Assembly: GCA_963752585.1 (NCBI GenBank)
Contig: CAVVYV010000008.1
Location: forward strand, 620,001-684,000
From: CAVVYV01 sp963752585
GTDB lineage: Bacteria; Actinomycetota; Thermoleophilia; Solirubrobacterales; 70-9
DNA length: 64,000 nt
Direction of reading: 5' to 3'
Shown: in pieces, positions 35,001-44,443 of the stretch
How the letters are laid out: every line of letters begins with the position of its first letter
Position numbering within the stretch: position 1 is the first letter of the stretch
The notes under the pieces: model-generated
Databases searched by the model: none
What the model saw: the letters and a program-made list of their open reading frames with translations, nothing else
What the model was told of the DNA's origin: nothing
Program-made: the position numbers and the translations under genes

Positions 35001-35675
35001 TCCTGCGACAGGCTCTCGACGAAGTCGACGAACTTGCGGGTGTCGCGGAGTGGAGCGCCGTGACCGAAGCAGACGAGCTCCGGTTCCATCGCCGCGAGCC
35101 TTCGCGCCGACTCCCGGTTCCGCACCGGATCGGGCGTCAGGGTGGGCTTGGGCTCGTGGAGTCCCGGGATTCCCGTGTATTGGTCCATGTTTGACAGGAC
35201 GTCGCCGAGGATCAGGACCCGGTCCGACTCGCGCCAGAAGGCGACGTGTCCCGCGGAGTGACCGGGCACGTACAGGACCTGGAAGCCGCCCACCTCGTCG
35301 CCCTCCTTCAGGGCTCGATCGACCTTGTGCCCTGGGCCGTGAAAGATCCGCCAGAAGAACACCGCCACGAACTTGTCGGGTTGGCGCTCGCGAATCAGCT
35401 CCGGATCCTCCGCCGCCGGGATGTCCGCCTCGGGACACCAGAACGGGACACCGAACTCTCTCGCATACGTCGCGGCTCGCCCCCTGGTGATCGGGATGAG
35501 CGTGGGTGAGGGCGTGCGCCTTCACCTCGTGCCCCTCGAGCTGACGGATGATCCTGCCCGTCGATTGGCGGCATCCGGCGTCGATCAGGACGTCGCCCAC
35601 CAGGTAGGCGTTGACCGCCCAGGGCAGCCCGGGAAGGCACTTGAGGTGCCAGACGCCGTCGGCGAGCTCCTTCAT
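34997..35675 (-). CDS. MBL-fold metallo-hydrolase (one frameshift)
   Basis: From ATG 35675: MKELADGVWHLKCLPGLPWAVNAYLVGDVLIDAG, the zinc motif ALTHAHPDHQGA (HxHxDH), then after a shift near 35490 FHGPGHKVDRALKEGD, LYVPGHSAGHVAFW, LILGDVLSNMD and CFGHGAPL. This is the metallo-beta-lactamase fold with a binuclear site, close to glyoxalase-II-type enzymes. A TAGCTT 7 nt before the ATG supports this start over the in-frame upstream one at 35732. Confidence 0.9.
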
Positions 35676-35682
35676 CGGCACG

Positions 35683-35688
35683 AAGCTA
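35683..35688 (-). promoter_or_regulatory. -10 box of leaderless MBL hydrolase gene
   Basis: On the minus strand TAGCTT is 7 nt before ATG 35675. Confidence 0.45.
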
Positions 35689-35709
35689 TTCGATCGATCC
35701 TTCGGGGAC

Positions 35710-35959
35710 TCAGTGCTCGGCGCCGGTGCCACGGCGCGGGTCGCCGCTGTGTTGGGCGAGCTCCTCGAGCCGGGCGATCTGGCGTTCCCCCTCGAGCCGG
35801 GCGGGATCGCCTTCCGGCAGGCCCTCGATCAGGCGTTCGACCCGATTCCGGATCTGGAGGGCGAAGTGGGGGGTGGAGGGGCCGGCGAGGGCGCGGATGT
35901 CCTCGACGGTCACCGCGTCGGCCGGGCTGCAGCCGGTCGGGGCGCTCGGACTCGCTCAT
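35710..35959 (-). CDS. Small hypothetical protein (one frameshift)
   Basis: ATG 35959 overlaps the stop of the upstream cell-wall-binding-repeat gene (ATGA). MSESERPDRLQP is followed, after a shift near 35917, by TVEDIRALAGPSTPHFALQIRNRVERLIEGLPEGDPARLEGERQIARLEELAQHS and ends GTGAEH. About 82 residues, helical, cytoplasmic. I recall similar small proteins as uncharacterised in this order. Its coupling to the wall-binding gene suggests a joint function. Confidence 0.6.
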
Positions 35960-37321
35960 TGCGCGCCCTTCTTCTTTCCCGCGGCAGGCTCATCCTCGGG
36001 TGGGGGGAGCCCCGGCTCGTCGTCGGTCGTCGGTGAGGGCGCGCCGGCGGCAGCGCCGATCGGCGCCAACTCGGAGAGCTCGTCGATCTCCGCCTGCACC
36101 CGCGCCCCGATCTGGGTGGTGTCGCCGATCAGCCAGACGTGGTTGTACACGGCGCGGGTTGGGTCTGATTCGTAGCCGGGCTTGATGTCGAGCAGGAAGC
36201 TTCTCAGGTCGGCGGGCAGAGCATCGGCGGTGTCGGTGAGCAGGAGCGGGCCCCACTTGCCGCTCGCCGAGAGAGTCGCCGCCGCGGCGGCGTCGAGCGG
36301 CCGCGAGGTGTTGGCGACCACCAGCCCGTGGCCCGGGTCGTTGATGTTCCAGCCGAAGGTCGAGTCGGTGTATCGGGCGAAGGCGATCGCGTTCGCGACC
36401 GGGTCCTCGGCGCCCACCCGCTGGATTCCGGGCGATGCCCGCTCCATCTCCCGCACCGCCTCATCCGAGATCACCGACTCCGGGCCGAGGACGTAGACGG
36501 GGACGCCGCGGTGGCGGCGGAGTGCTTCGATCGTCGCCCCGGGCACCTCCTCCGCGCCGCTGAACAGGACGGGGTCTCCGGAGCGAGCCGCCCAGGCCGC
36601 CGCGGGCATCGCGTAGGCGGGCTTCTCCGAGCTGGCGACGACGATGTGTCCGGGATCGCCGCCGAACAGGCGCCCGCGCAGCCTGATCGATCGAGTTGGC
36701 GACGTCGGCGGGCGAGGATCCCTCGCAGCTCCTCCGACCTGAAGCTCCGAGGGAGCGGCGGCCCCGCCGACCAGGTAGGCGGCGACAGTCGCCCGGGCCG
36801 GAGCCGCCGCGGGGCTGGAGCTGGGCGAGGGCCTGTGCGGTGGCGTCGGGGACGCCGCCGCGATTCCCGATCAGCACCGGGGCCCGCAGCGGAGGACCCG
36901 CCAGCACCGCAGCGGCGACTCCGGCCTGCCAGTCGCCGTCGGCGACGAGGACCGCGGCCTCGATCGGCGCCGCGCCCGGGGCCGGCGGATGGGTGGCGAG
37001 CGCGGTGGCGGCGGCATCCGCGATCGCGTCGGGCCCACCGACGCGGGTGGTGTTGCGGGTCGCCACCAGAGGGAAGCCCAGCGTCCCTACCGGCGCCTCC
37101 TGAGGATCGTCGGAGGCAACGGCGACGGTGACGACGCGGGTTTCGGCCTCGGTCTCGCCGCCGCCCGAGAGGGCGACGACCAAAGCGACGGCGACGATCG
37201 CCACAGCAGCGACCCCGCCGGCGATCAGCACCCGCGGGTCGACCCGGACGAGCAGGTCACGGAGCCAGTCGATCTTGCTCTCGAGAAACTTGCGCAGACG
37301 CACGGCCGCAACGCTATCCAT
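35956..37321 (-). CDS. Membrane-anchored cell-wall-binding-repeat-2-like protein (two frameshifts)
   Basis: The N-terminus is cytoplasmic (RLRKFLESKIDWLRDLLVRVD), then one membrane helix VLIAGGVAAVAIVAVALVVAL, then an exported domain built of repeats like AAVLVADGDWQAGVAAAVLAGPP and GVPVYVLGPESVISDEAVREME...RVGAEDPVANAIAFARY, which match the CW_binding_2 (PF04122) repeat pattern. The C-terminus is Pro-rich and ends in a basic KKKGAQ. Shifts near 36800 and 36700. The start ATG 37321 is preferred over 37384. A wall-associated role is inferred. Confidence 0.78.
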
Positions 37322-37406
37322 CGGACGCGAGCCGCCCGCGGCTCGGTTGCCGCGGGCGTCGTCGCGGTAGGTAGCAGGTTCCACTTTTGACGGAACTGCG
37401 ATCCGG

Positions 37407-37434
37407 TAAACTGGCTGACTGACCAGTCAATCGG
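37407..37434 (+). promoter_or_regulatory. Acyl-CoA dehydrogenase promoter and TetR-like operator
   Basis: TGACTG-AC-CAGTCA (37416-37429) is a palindrome directly after a TAAACT box (37407-37412; TTTTGA 16 bp upstream). The word TGACTGACCAGTCAATCGG (37416-37434) matches the thiolase operator at 17 of 19 positions. Confidence 0.6.
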
Positions 37435-37463
37435 TCGAGCATCGCCACCCAAGGAGGCTAAGA

Positions 37464-38773
37464 GTGGACTTCGCGCTGAACGAGGAGCAGAGGGAGTTCA
37501 AGGACTACTGCCGGCGGTTCGCCGCGGAGGTGATTCGCCCGGCGGCGCCCAAGCACGACGCCGAGGAGTCGGTGCCGTGGGAGGTGATCAAGGAGGCGCG
37601 CCGGTGGGGCCTCCACGGACTCGACCAGATTCAGCGGATGGGCAACGACCCCGACGGCCAGCTCTCCCCGATCTACGCCGAGGAGCTGCACTGGGGCTGC
37701 GCCGGGATCGCCCTCGCGATTTCCGCGTCGTCGCTGGCGGCGGCCGGGCTCGCGGCCTCCGGCACCCCCGAGCAAATCGCCGAGTGGGTGCCGCAGTGCT
37801 TCGGCACCGACGACGAGATCAAGCTCGGCGCCTACGCGGTCACCGAGGCGGGGGCCGGCTCCGACGTGAAGAGCCTGCGGACCACCGCCAAGCTCGACGG
37901 GGACGAGTGGGTGCTCAACGGGACCAAGGTCTTCATCTCCAACGGCGGGATCGCGGACGTCCACGTGGTCGTCGCCACCATCGACCCCGAGCTCGGCCAT
38001 CGCGGCCAAGCCTCGTTCGTCATCGCCAAGGGAACGCCCGGTCTTCGCCAGGGCAAGAAGGAGACGAAGATCGGGATCCGGGCCTCGCACACCGCAGAGG
38101 TGGTCCTCGAGGACTGCCGGATCCCGGTCGAGAACCTGCTCGGCGGGCATGGACAAGCTCAACAAGAAGCTCGAGCGCGCTCGCTCGGGCAAGACGGGCG
38201 GCTCGTCGAACGCGCTCGCCACCTTCGAGATGACTCGGCCGATCGTCGGGGCCTCGGCGCTGGGGATCGCCCAGGCGGCGTATGAGTGGACCCTTTCCTA
38301 CCTCGCCGACAAGACCGTGGAGGAGGGTACGCCGGCGCTCGAGGCCCAGCGGATCCAGCAGGTGCTCGCCGACGTCGCCACCGAGATCGAAGCCGCTCGC
38401 CTGCTCGTCCAGCGAGCCTCGTGGATGGCGCGCAACGGCATTCCCCTCACCGGTGGCCAGGGCTCGATGTCGAAGCTGAAGGGCGGCGACGTCGCGATGT
38501 GGGCGACCACCACGCTGATGGACCTGGTCGGCCCCGATGCCCAGTCAAGCGGCAGCCCGCTGGAGAAGTGGTTCCGGGACGCGAAGATCTACCAGCTGTT
38601 CGAGGGGACCGCCCAGGTCCAGCGGCTGGTGATCTCGCGGATGCAGGTGCGCGAGTACCAGGAGCGGCTCGGCGGCCGCGGCCGAGATCGCCAAGGACGC
38701 GGTCGCGGCGACCAACGGCGCCTCGGGCAACGGCGCCTCCGCCGAGGGCAAGCCCGCCCCGGCAGCCGCGTAG
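37464..38773 (+). CDS. Acyl-CoA dehydrogenase (two frameshifts)
   Basis: The FAD enzyme of beta-oxidation. N-terminus MDFALNEEQREFKDYCRRFAAE; AYAVTEAGAGSDVKSLRTTA (FAD/substrate signature), WVLNGTKVFISNGGIADV; after a shift near 38150 FEMTRPIVGASALGIAQAAYEWTLSY, and YQLFEGTAQVQRLVISR containing the Glu-Gly-Thr-Ala catalytic region. A short Ala/Gly/Asn tail follows after a second shift near 38685. The start GTG 37464 has AGGAGG at proper distance. The shared operator links it to the thiolase gene. Confidence 0.93.
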
Positions 38774-38839
38774 CGCTCTCCGCCAGGCTGCTGCAATCAA
38801 AGTTCCGTCGGCGCGGTCGCGCGCGGGCAAGCTTGCAAC

Positions 38840-39960
38840 ATGCTGAGCGGTCTCCGACTCCCAATCGCCCTCGCCAGCTTCGGTCTGGTGGCGCTGGCCG
38901 GGGCGCTCTCGGCGTCCACCGCGCCCGGGCAGGACCTCCAGGAGCAGCTCCAGGAGACCGAGGAGAAGCTCTCCCAGGTCGAGGAACACGAGGGGGTCCT
39001 CACCACCCGGATCACCCATGAGTCGGCCCAGCTCTCGCGACTCCAGGGCGAGGTCGCCGACCTCCGCGCTCGCGAGGCCGCCGCCGCGGCGGAGCTGGCG
39101 GCGAAGCAGGCGGAGCTGGCGGAGGCCCAGCGCCGGCTCGAGTACCTGAGGGCGCGTCTGCAGAGCGCGATCCGGATCCTCGAGGACCGGCTCGTCGCGC
39201 TCTACAAGTCGAGCGACCCCGACGTGCTCACCGTCCTGCTCTCCTCGCATGGGTTCGACGACCTGCTCGAGCGGACCGAGTACTTCCAGCGGATCGACGA
39301 GCAGGACAACGAGATCGTCGGCCGGGTGCGCGACCTCCGCAACCAGATGGAGGAGACCGTCAACGCGGTGAAGGCGGCCCGGGACGCGATCGCCGAGCGC
39401 AAGGCCGAGCTCGAGCGGACGCGGGCGAAGCTCGAGCGGCGCACCGGCGAGCTGGCGGCCGCGAGGAAGCAGCACAAGGCCACCCTCGCCGAGGTCCGCG
39501 ATCAGAAGGAGACGCTCGAGGGCGACCTCTCGAAGATCTCGGCGAAGATCCAGGCGCAGCTGTCGCTCCTGCCGGCGGGCCCGATCCGGGCCGGATCCGG
39601 CCAGTTCATCTGGCCGGTCGACGGCCCGATCACCTCAGGATTCGGTATGCGCTGGGGGAGGATGCACGAGGGAATTGATATCTCCGCACCTAGCGGAACC
39701 CCGATTCGCGCCGCCGGTTCTGGCAGTATCGTTCTCGCTGCCTACAGCGGGGGGCTACGGCAACTACACCTGCATCAGCCACGGCGGAGGACTATCAACT
39801 TGCTACGGCCACCAATCAAGCTTCGCCCGCACCAGCGGCTCGATCAGCCAGGCGCTCGATCCTTGGCTATGTGGGCAGCACCGGGAACAGCACCGGACCG
39901 CATCTGCATTTCGAGGTCAGGGTCAACGGCCAGGCCGTCGATCCGCTCGGCTACCTGTAG
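38840..39960 (+). CDS. Murein hydrolase activator / M23 peptidase with coiled coil (EnvC/CwlO-like; two frameshifts)
   Basis: A signal peptide (LPIALASFGLVALAGALSAS) precedes a coiled coil of about 220 residues with two helical blocks (QLQETEEKLSQVEEHEG, LQGEVADLRAREAAAAAE, YFQRIDEQDNEIVGRVRDLR). The C-terminal LytM domain has FGMRWGRMHEGIDIS (HxxxD metal ligands) and, after shifts near 39750 and 39850, GYGNYTCISHGGGLSTCYGH and TGPHLHFEVRVNG (HxH). Length about 373 aa. It should be a wall endopeptidase or an activator of one. ATG 38840. Confidence 0.9.
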
Positions 39961-40048
39961 CAGCCTGTCTCACTCCGCTCGACCCAACGTGCGTCCAATC
40001 GGAGCGGGCTCGCTTCCGGCGCACAGGCGACGCCCCGAGTAGGTCACT

Positions 40049-40924
40049 GTGAGTGGGCACGCACGGAAGCGTGCCGCGCGGGAGGGGGAACCTCACGCGG
40101 CCGCCAAGACAACAGGAACGTATCTCGCCGGGATCGGCACCAGCGGTGCCCTCGTGGCTGGCGCGGCGATCGTCTTCGTGATCTCGGTGGGCGCGGCGTC
40201 CTTCGACGTCTGGCCGGGTGGCGGCGGCACCGGATCCTCGTCAGGCGGAGTGGTGGAGCTGGGGCCCGCCGGCCCCGGGCTCGGGGTCGAGGTTGCGCAG
40301 GCGGCCCCAGGCCCGATCGCACCGTCCGGTTCAGCCGCGGCGCCGTCCGGTGGTTCCGGTGGTGTCGACGGCAGCGGTGGTCAACAGAAGGGCGGCGGCA
40401 AGGGCAACGGGGGCAACGCTCCCGGAGGAGTCACCTCGCCACCGCCCGAGACCGGCGACGGCGGCGGCACCGGTGGCGAGGAGGGCGGCGGCGAGGAGAC
40501 GCCCGGAGATGGGAGCGGCTCCGGCAAGGACGCGCCATTTCCCGGTGGCGACGTCCCGGAGAAGACCAGGAGGCAGCTCGATGATGAGAGAGCCGCGAGG
40601 AGGCAGGCGCGCGAAGACCAGGACGAGGCCTCGCGGAAGCAGCAGATCAACGAGATCGTCGAGAACGGCAAGGACGCGATTGGCATCGGCGGCAGCGTTC
40701 AGACGCCGCCGGTGACGAACGACCCGGGACGCGCCGGCGGGTCCGGCGGGTCCGAGAGCGATGAAGGCTCCGGGTCCGGCCGCTGCAGGAATCGGGGGTC
40801 GAGCGGCTCCGCGAGTCAGCGGTCCGGCCGCCCCTCGAGCCAGAGCTACGGCTCCGCGAGTCAGACCTACGGCGGCTCTCGGAGCGGGTCGCGCCGCTCG
40901 TCCCGCTCCGACGACGACGACTAA
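40049..40924 (+). CDS. Gly/Ser-rich single-pass membrane protein, paralog 1
   Basis: The 291-residue product has a basic cytoplasmic N-terminus, the segment TYLAGIGTSGALVAGAAIVFVISVG (one membrane helix), then FDVWPG and a long Gly/Ser/Pro/Lys/Asp-rich extracellular region ending in a Ser/Arg-rich tail and DDDD. The motif TY-x-AG-x-G-x-SGAL-x-AGA...FD-x-WP recurs in the next gene, so the two are tandem paralogs. The start GTG 40049 lacks a strong ribosome-binding site. No known domain; a wall-spanning role is inferred from low complexity. A hidden indel in the tail is possible. Confidence 0.65.
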   Translation: MSGHARKRAAREGEPHAAAKTTGTYLAGIGTSGALVAGAAIVFVISVGAASFDVWPGGGGTGSSSGGVVELGPAGPGLGVEVAQAAPGPIAPSGSAAAPSGGSGGVDGSGGQQKGGGKGNGGNAPGGVTSPPPETGDGGGTGGEEGGGEETPGDGSGSGKDAPFPGGDVPEKTRRQLDDERAARRQAREDQDEASRKQQINEIVENGKDAIGIGGSVQTPPVTNDPGRAGGSGGSESDEGSGSGRCRNRGSSGSASQRSGRPSSQSYGSASQTYGGSRSGSRRSSRSDDDD

Positions 40925-41061
40925 CCCCGACGGTCGTCTACTCCCAGATTTTGGGTATGGACCGGTGCCAGCCCGGTCGCTAGAGTCGCTGGCCCTTTAG
41001 CGGCATGATTTGAGCCGCGGGGTCGCGGGTAGTAAGAACAGGTCCAGGGCTGGAGGCCCGA

Positions 41062-41669
41062 GTGACGGTGCTTTCGAGCAGAGCAAGGACAGCTGAGACC
41101 TACATCGCCGGCTTTGGGGTGAGCGGGGCGCTGACTGCGGGCGCGATCGTTGCCTTTCTGGCGGTGGTCGCGATCGTCACCTTCGATGCCTGGCCGAAGG
41201 CGGCCGGCGGCCTCTTCGGCGCCGACGCGGACGTCGTCAACGAGTCCTCCAGCGCGTCCGGCGCGCTGGCGCGGCCGACTCGTCCGGCAAGGCTGACTCC
41301 TCCGGGAAGGCCAACGACGGCGTCGGCGGCGGCGGGCAAGGCTCCGGTTCGGAGAAGGGCGGAGGAGACGGCGCCGGCGGCGGCGGTGGACTCGGCACCG
41401 GTTCTCCCGGCGGGAGCTCCCCCTCCAACAGCGGCGGCTCCGGCGGAAGCGGCGGCTCCGGCGGAAGCGGCGGGGGTGGAAGCGGCGGCGGCGGAGACGG
41501 CGGCGGCGGGTCCTCCAGCCCCTCGAGCGGCATCGGTCAGAGCGTGCAGGGCGCGGCCAACGGAGTGGGCAGCACGGTCAACGGCGTGCACCGGCGCCAA
41601 CGGCTCGGCAACACCGTCAGCGGGGTCGGGAACCAGGCCGGCGGCGCCCTCGGCGGACTGGGTCTCTAG
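41062..41669 (+). CDS. Gly/Ser-rich single-pass membrane protein, paralog 2 (two frameshifts)
   Basis: GTG 41062 is preceded by GGAGG. RTAETYIAGFGVSGALTAGAIVAFLAVVAIVTFDAWP matches the membrane segment of the previous gene. After a shift near 41275 the natural frame is ADSSGKADSSGKANDGVGGGG..., then Gly/Ser runs and, after a second shift near 41590, GANGLGNTVSGVGNQAGGALGGLGL. Its stop (41667-41669) shares CTAG with that of the convergent hydrolase gene. About 200 aa; function unknown. Confidence 0.65.
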
Positions 41670-42463
41670 CGGCGAGCGCCGCTCGGACCCCGACCCAACT
41701 CCCGCTCCAGCCAGCCCAGGGCAACAGCCTGCAGCTCCGGATCGTGCTGGACCGAGCGATGGTCTCCACCCGGGACCAGGATCAGCTTCCGGGGCTCGGC
41801 GGCGTGCTCGTACAGCTCCTCCGACCACTCGCTTGAGATCTGCACGTCCCCCTCGGCGTGGAGGAGGATCAGCGGCCGGCCGGCGATTGCCTCGACCGCC
41901 TTCCTCAGATCGTGGCCGGCCAACCAGGCCTCCAGCGCCAGCGGGTCGCCGATCCTCATGTCGAGCTCGCCCCGCCTGATCCCGCGGCTCAGGTTCTCCT
42001 CCCCTGCGGGGCAGATCGCGATCACGCCGGCGATCTCCGGCGCCACCGCCGCCGCGTGGATCGCGAGGAAGCCGCCCATGCTCGAGCCCCGGACGGCGAC
42101 CCGGCGGGGATCGACCCCCTCGTGCGCGGCGAGCAGGCGGACCATTCGGATCAGGTCGTCGATCGCCGCCGAGGACATCTCGCCCTCCGAGGCTCCGTGG
42201 CCGCGGGCGTCGAACCCAAGCGCCGCCCAGCCGCTGGCCGCGGACAGGCGGGCGAAGTCGGCGTGGTTCTCCTTTCGGGACCCGGCACCGTGGGCGATCA
42301 CGACCCCCGGCCAGGGCGGGCGGGGAAGCGGCCGGGAGGGAGCGCCACGCTCCGCCTCGACGGCCCCGCCCATCCGGTCCGGGAGCCAGACCGAATAGGC
42401 GAGGCCGTCTTCGCTGTCCTCGCGGTCGGGAGGGCGGGGTGGCGGGCGCTCCACGCCCGCCAT
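41666..42463 (-). CDS. Alpha/beta hydrolase (dienelactone-hydrolase-like)
   Basis: The intact 265-residue protein has GVVIAHGAGSRKENHADFARL, LGFDARGHGASEG, nucleophile elbow VRGSSMGGFLAIHAA, acid LLHAEGDVQIS and base VPGGDHRS. This is the serine-hydrolase triad of the alpha/beta hydrolase family, with an arrangement close to dipeptidyl-peptidase-like or DLH-like esterases. ATG 42463 gives a natural length; the upstream in-frame extension is only the shadow of a Lys-rich tail on the same strand. Substrate unknown. Confidence 0.88.
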   Translation of the reverse strand: MAGVERPPPRPPDREDSEDGLAYSVWLPDRMGGAVEAERGAPSRPLPRPPWPGVVIAHGAGSRKENHADFARLSAASGWAALGFDARGHGASEGEMSSAAIDDLIRMVRLLAAHEGVDPRRVAVRGSSMGGFLAIHAAAVAPEIAGVIAICPAGEENLSRGIRRGELDMRIGDPLALEAWLAGHDLRKAVEAIAGRPLILLHAEGDVQISSEWSEELYEHAAEPRKLILVPGGDHRSVQHDPELQAVALGWLERELGRGPSGARR

Positions 42464-42485
42464 TCTCGCCCTCTTGGGGCTGCCG

Positions 42486-42999
42486 CTACTTCTTCTTGCC
42501 GCCCTTCTTCTTCCCCTTCTTCTTGCACGCCTTCCCCTTCTTCTTCTTCGCCGCGACAGCGCCCTTCTTCGCCTTCTTCTTCTCCCTTCTTCGTGCACTT
42601 GCCGGCGTTCAGGGCGTTCCCTTGAACGCCGTTACCGGCGAGGGCCGCCGAGGGCCCACCGAGGACGACCGAGGTCGTGCTCAGCGTGCCCGTCCTAGCG
42701 CCCGCTGCCTTCGGAACGAAGAGGACGTTGATCTCGCAACTGGTCGCGGTCAGGAACCCGAGCGTGCTCGGACAGTTGTTGGTCTGGCTGAAATCACCGG
42801 TAGTGGTGATCGTCATCGGCAGCGCGGCGTCCAGCGTCTCCGCGGTGACCGTGAATATCTTCGGCCTGCTGACGTCGCCAACCGCCTCACTGCCGAAGTT
42901 GGCGCTCGTCGGCGCCAACGTCGCGGCTCCGGCGGAGCCGGCGGTCGAGGCAAGCATCGCCGCAGACAGACAGATGCCAAGTGCGGCTCTGCGCATCAT
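42486..42999 (-). CDS. Secreted choice-of-anchor-D-like protein with Lys-rich tail (one frameshift)
   Basis: A signal peptide (MMRRAALGICLSAAMLASTAGSAGA) is followed by one immunoglobulin-like domain: TLAPTSANFGSEAVGDVSRPKIFTVT, FSQTNNCPSTLGFLTATSCEINVLFVPKAAGARTGTLS, the pattern of ASH/HYDIN or choice-of-anchor D domains. After a shift near 42595 the tail reads KKKAKKGAVAAKKKKGKACKKKGKKKGGKKK. ATG 42999, with AAAGGA upstream. A polybasic tail outside the cell would bind anionic wall polymers; that is inference. Confidence 0.75.
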
Positions 43000-43117
43000 C
43001 GATTCCTTTCGTTGGACAGCGTGTCGTTCCCCCTGAATAGTGGGTATCGGCGCCGAAACCCCACTCTTGCCTGGTTCGTCCCGCTCTGGACGGGTGTTGG
43101 CGTCAGAATGGCGCTCG

Positions 43118-44441
43118 ATGAGCGCTTCCAGGGAAAACCAGGGGTCGGTCGTCGCGGCCGATCCGATCGCGGCTTCGCCGGTCTACCCGCGCGGCTCGCG
43201 GGTGAACGAGCGCGGCCACCTCGAGGTCGCCGGCTGCGACCTGGTCGAGCTAGCCGGGGAGTTCGGCACCCCCGCCTACGTCTACGCCGAGGAGGACATC
43301 CGCTGGCGCGCCCGCGAATACCGCCGGGCGTTCGAGGAGCACACCGGCGACTACGAGGTGCTGTTCGCGAGCAAGGCGCTGCCGATGACCGCCGCCTACC
43401 GCCTTACGGCCGAGGAGGGGCTGTCGGTCGACGTCGCCTCCGGAGGCGAGCTCCACATGGCGCTCGCCGCCGGCTTCGATCCCGCCCGGATTCACATGCA
43501 CGGCAACAACAAGACCGAGGCCGAGCTCCGCTACGCCTTCGACTCGGGGGTGAGGCCACCTGATCCTCGATTCCTTCGACGAGATCGCGCGCGCCGAGCG
43601 CCTCCTCGACCGGCCGCAGCGGGTGCTGATCCGGCTCACCCCCGGGATCAAGCCATCGACTCACTCCTACGTGCAGACCGGGCAGCTCGACTCGAAGTTC
43701 GGCTTCGGCCTCGCCGACGGCCTCGCCGAGCGCGCGGTCGAGCAGGTCCGGGCGTCCCGGCATCTGGAGCTGGTCGGCCTCCACGCCCACATCGGTTCCC
43801 AGATCTTCGAGCTCGAGCCCTACACCAAGGCGATCGAGGTGCTCGCCGATTTCACCCGCTCGGTGGACCTCGAGCCGGAGCTGCTCAACGTCGGGGGTGG
43901 TCTCGGGATCGCCTACCTGGAGACCGACGAGCCGCCCTCGATCGAGGACTACGTCAAGGTGAAGGTGGACGGGGTGCGACGGGTCTTCGACCCCGCCCCT
44001 CGGATCCTGGTCGAGCCCGGCCGCTCTCTGGTCGGCAACGCGGGGATCACCGCCTACCGGGTGGGGACGGTGAAGGAGATCCCCGGGGTCCGGACCTACG
44101 TCTCGGTTGACGGCGGGATGTCGGACAACACCCGCCCGATGCTCTACGACGCCCGCTACGAGGCGCTGATCGCGGACCGCGCGGGCGAGCCCGCCGACAC
44201 CTCGGCCACCGTCGCCGGGATGCACTGCGAGTCCGGCGACGTGCTCGTTCGCGACGTCGAGCTCGCGGCCCCCCGGGTCGGCGACGTCCTCGTCACCCCG
44301 GCCACCGGGGCCTACGGCTACGCGATGGCGAGCAACTACAACGGGGTCCCGCGGCCGCCGGTGATCTTCTGCCGCGAGGGCAAGGCCCGGGTGGTGGTCC
44401 GCCGCGAGAGCTGGGACGACCTGCTCGCGCGAGACGTCTAG
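43118..44441 (+). CDS. lysA: Diaminopimelate decarboxylase (one frameshift)
   Basis: LysA converts meso-DAP to lysine with PLP. Motifs: YEVLFASKALPM (PLP-binding Lys), VDVASGGELHMAL, HMHGNNKTEAEL; after a shift near 43553, LRLTPGIKP-like IRLTPGIKPSTHSYVQTG, GLHAHIGSQIF, LNVGGGLGIAYLE (PLP phosphate), VEPGRSLVGNAG, AGMHCESGDVLV (substrate Cys/Glu) and GAYGYAMASNYN. ATG 43118. homoserine dehydrogenase follows 2 bp after the stop, so lysA-hom-thrC are likely one transcript. Confidence 0.94.
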
Positions 44442-44443
44442 CG

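Noticed and set aside
40925..41061. A riboswitch between the tandem Gly-rich paralogs
   Set aside because: I looked for c-di-GMP and c-di-AMP (ydaO) conserved cores and saw none; only ordinary short complementarities are present.
31518..43047. GGGTAT boxes (31518, 40953, 43042) as SigB/SigF-type promoters
   Set aside because: A GTTT-like -35 at a constant 13-17 bp spacing was not found at 40953 or 43042. At 31518 the same bases fit a TTGACT/TATGCT promoter better.
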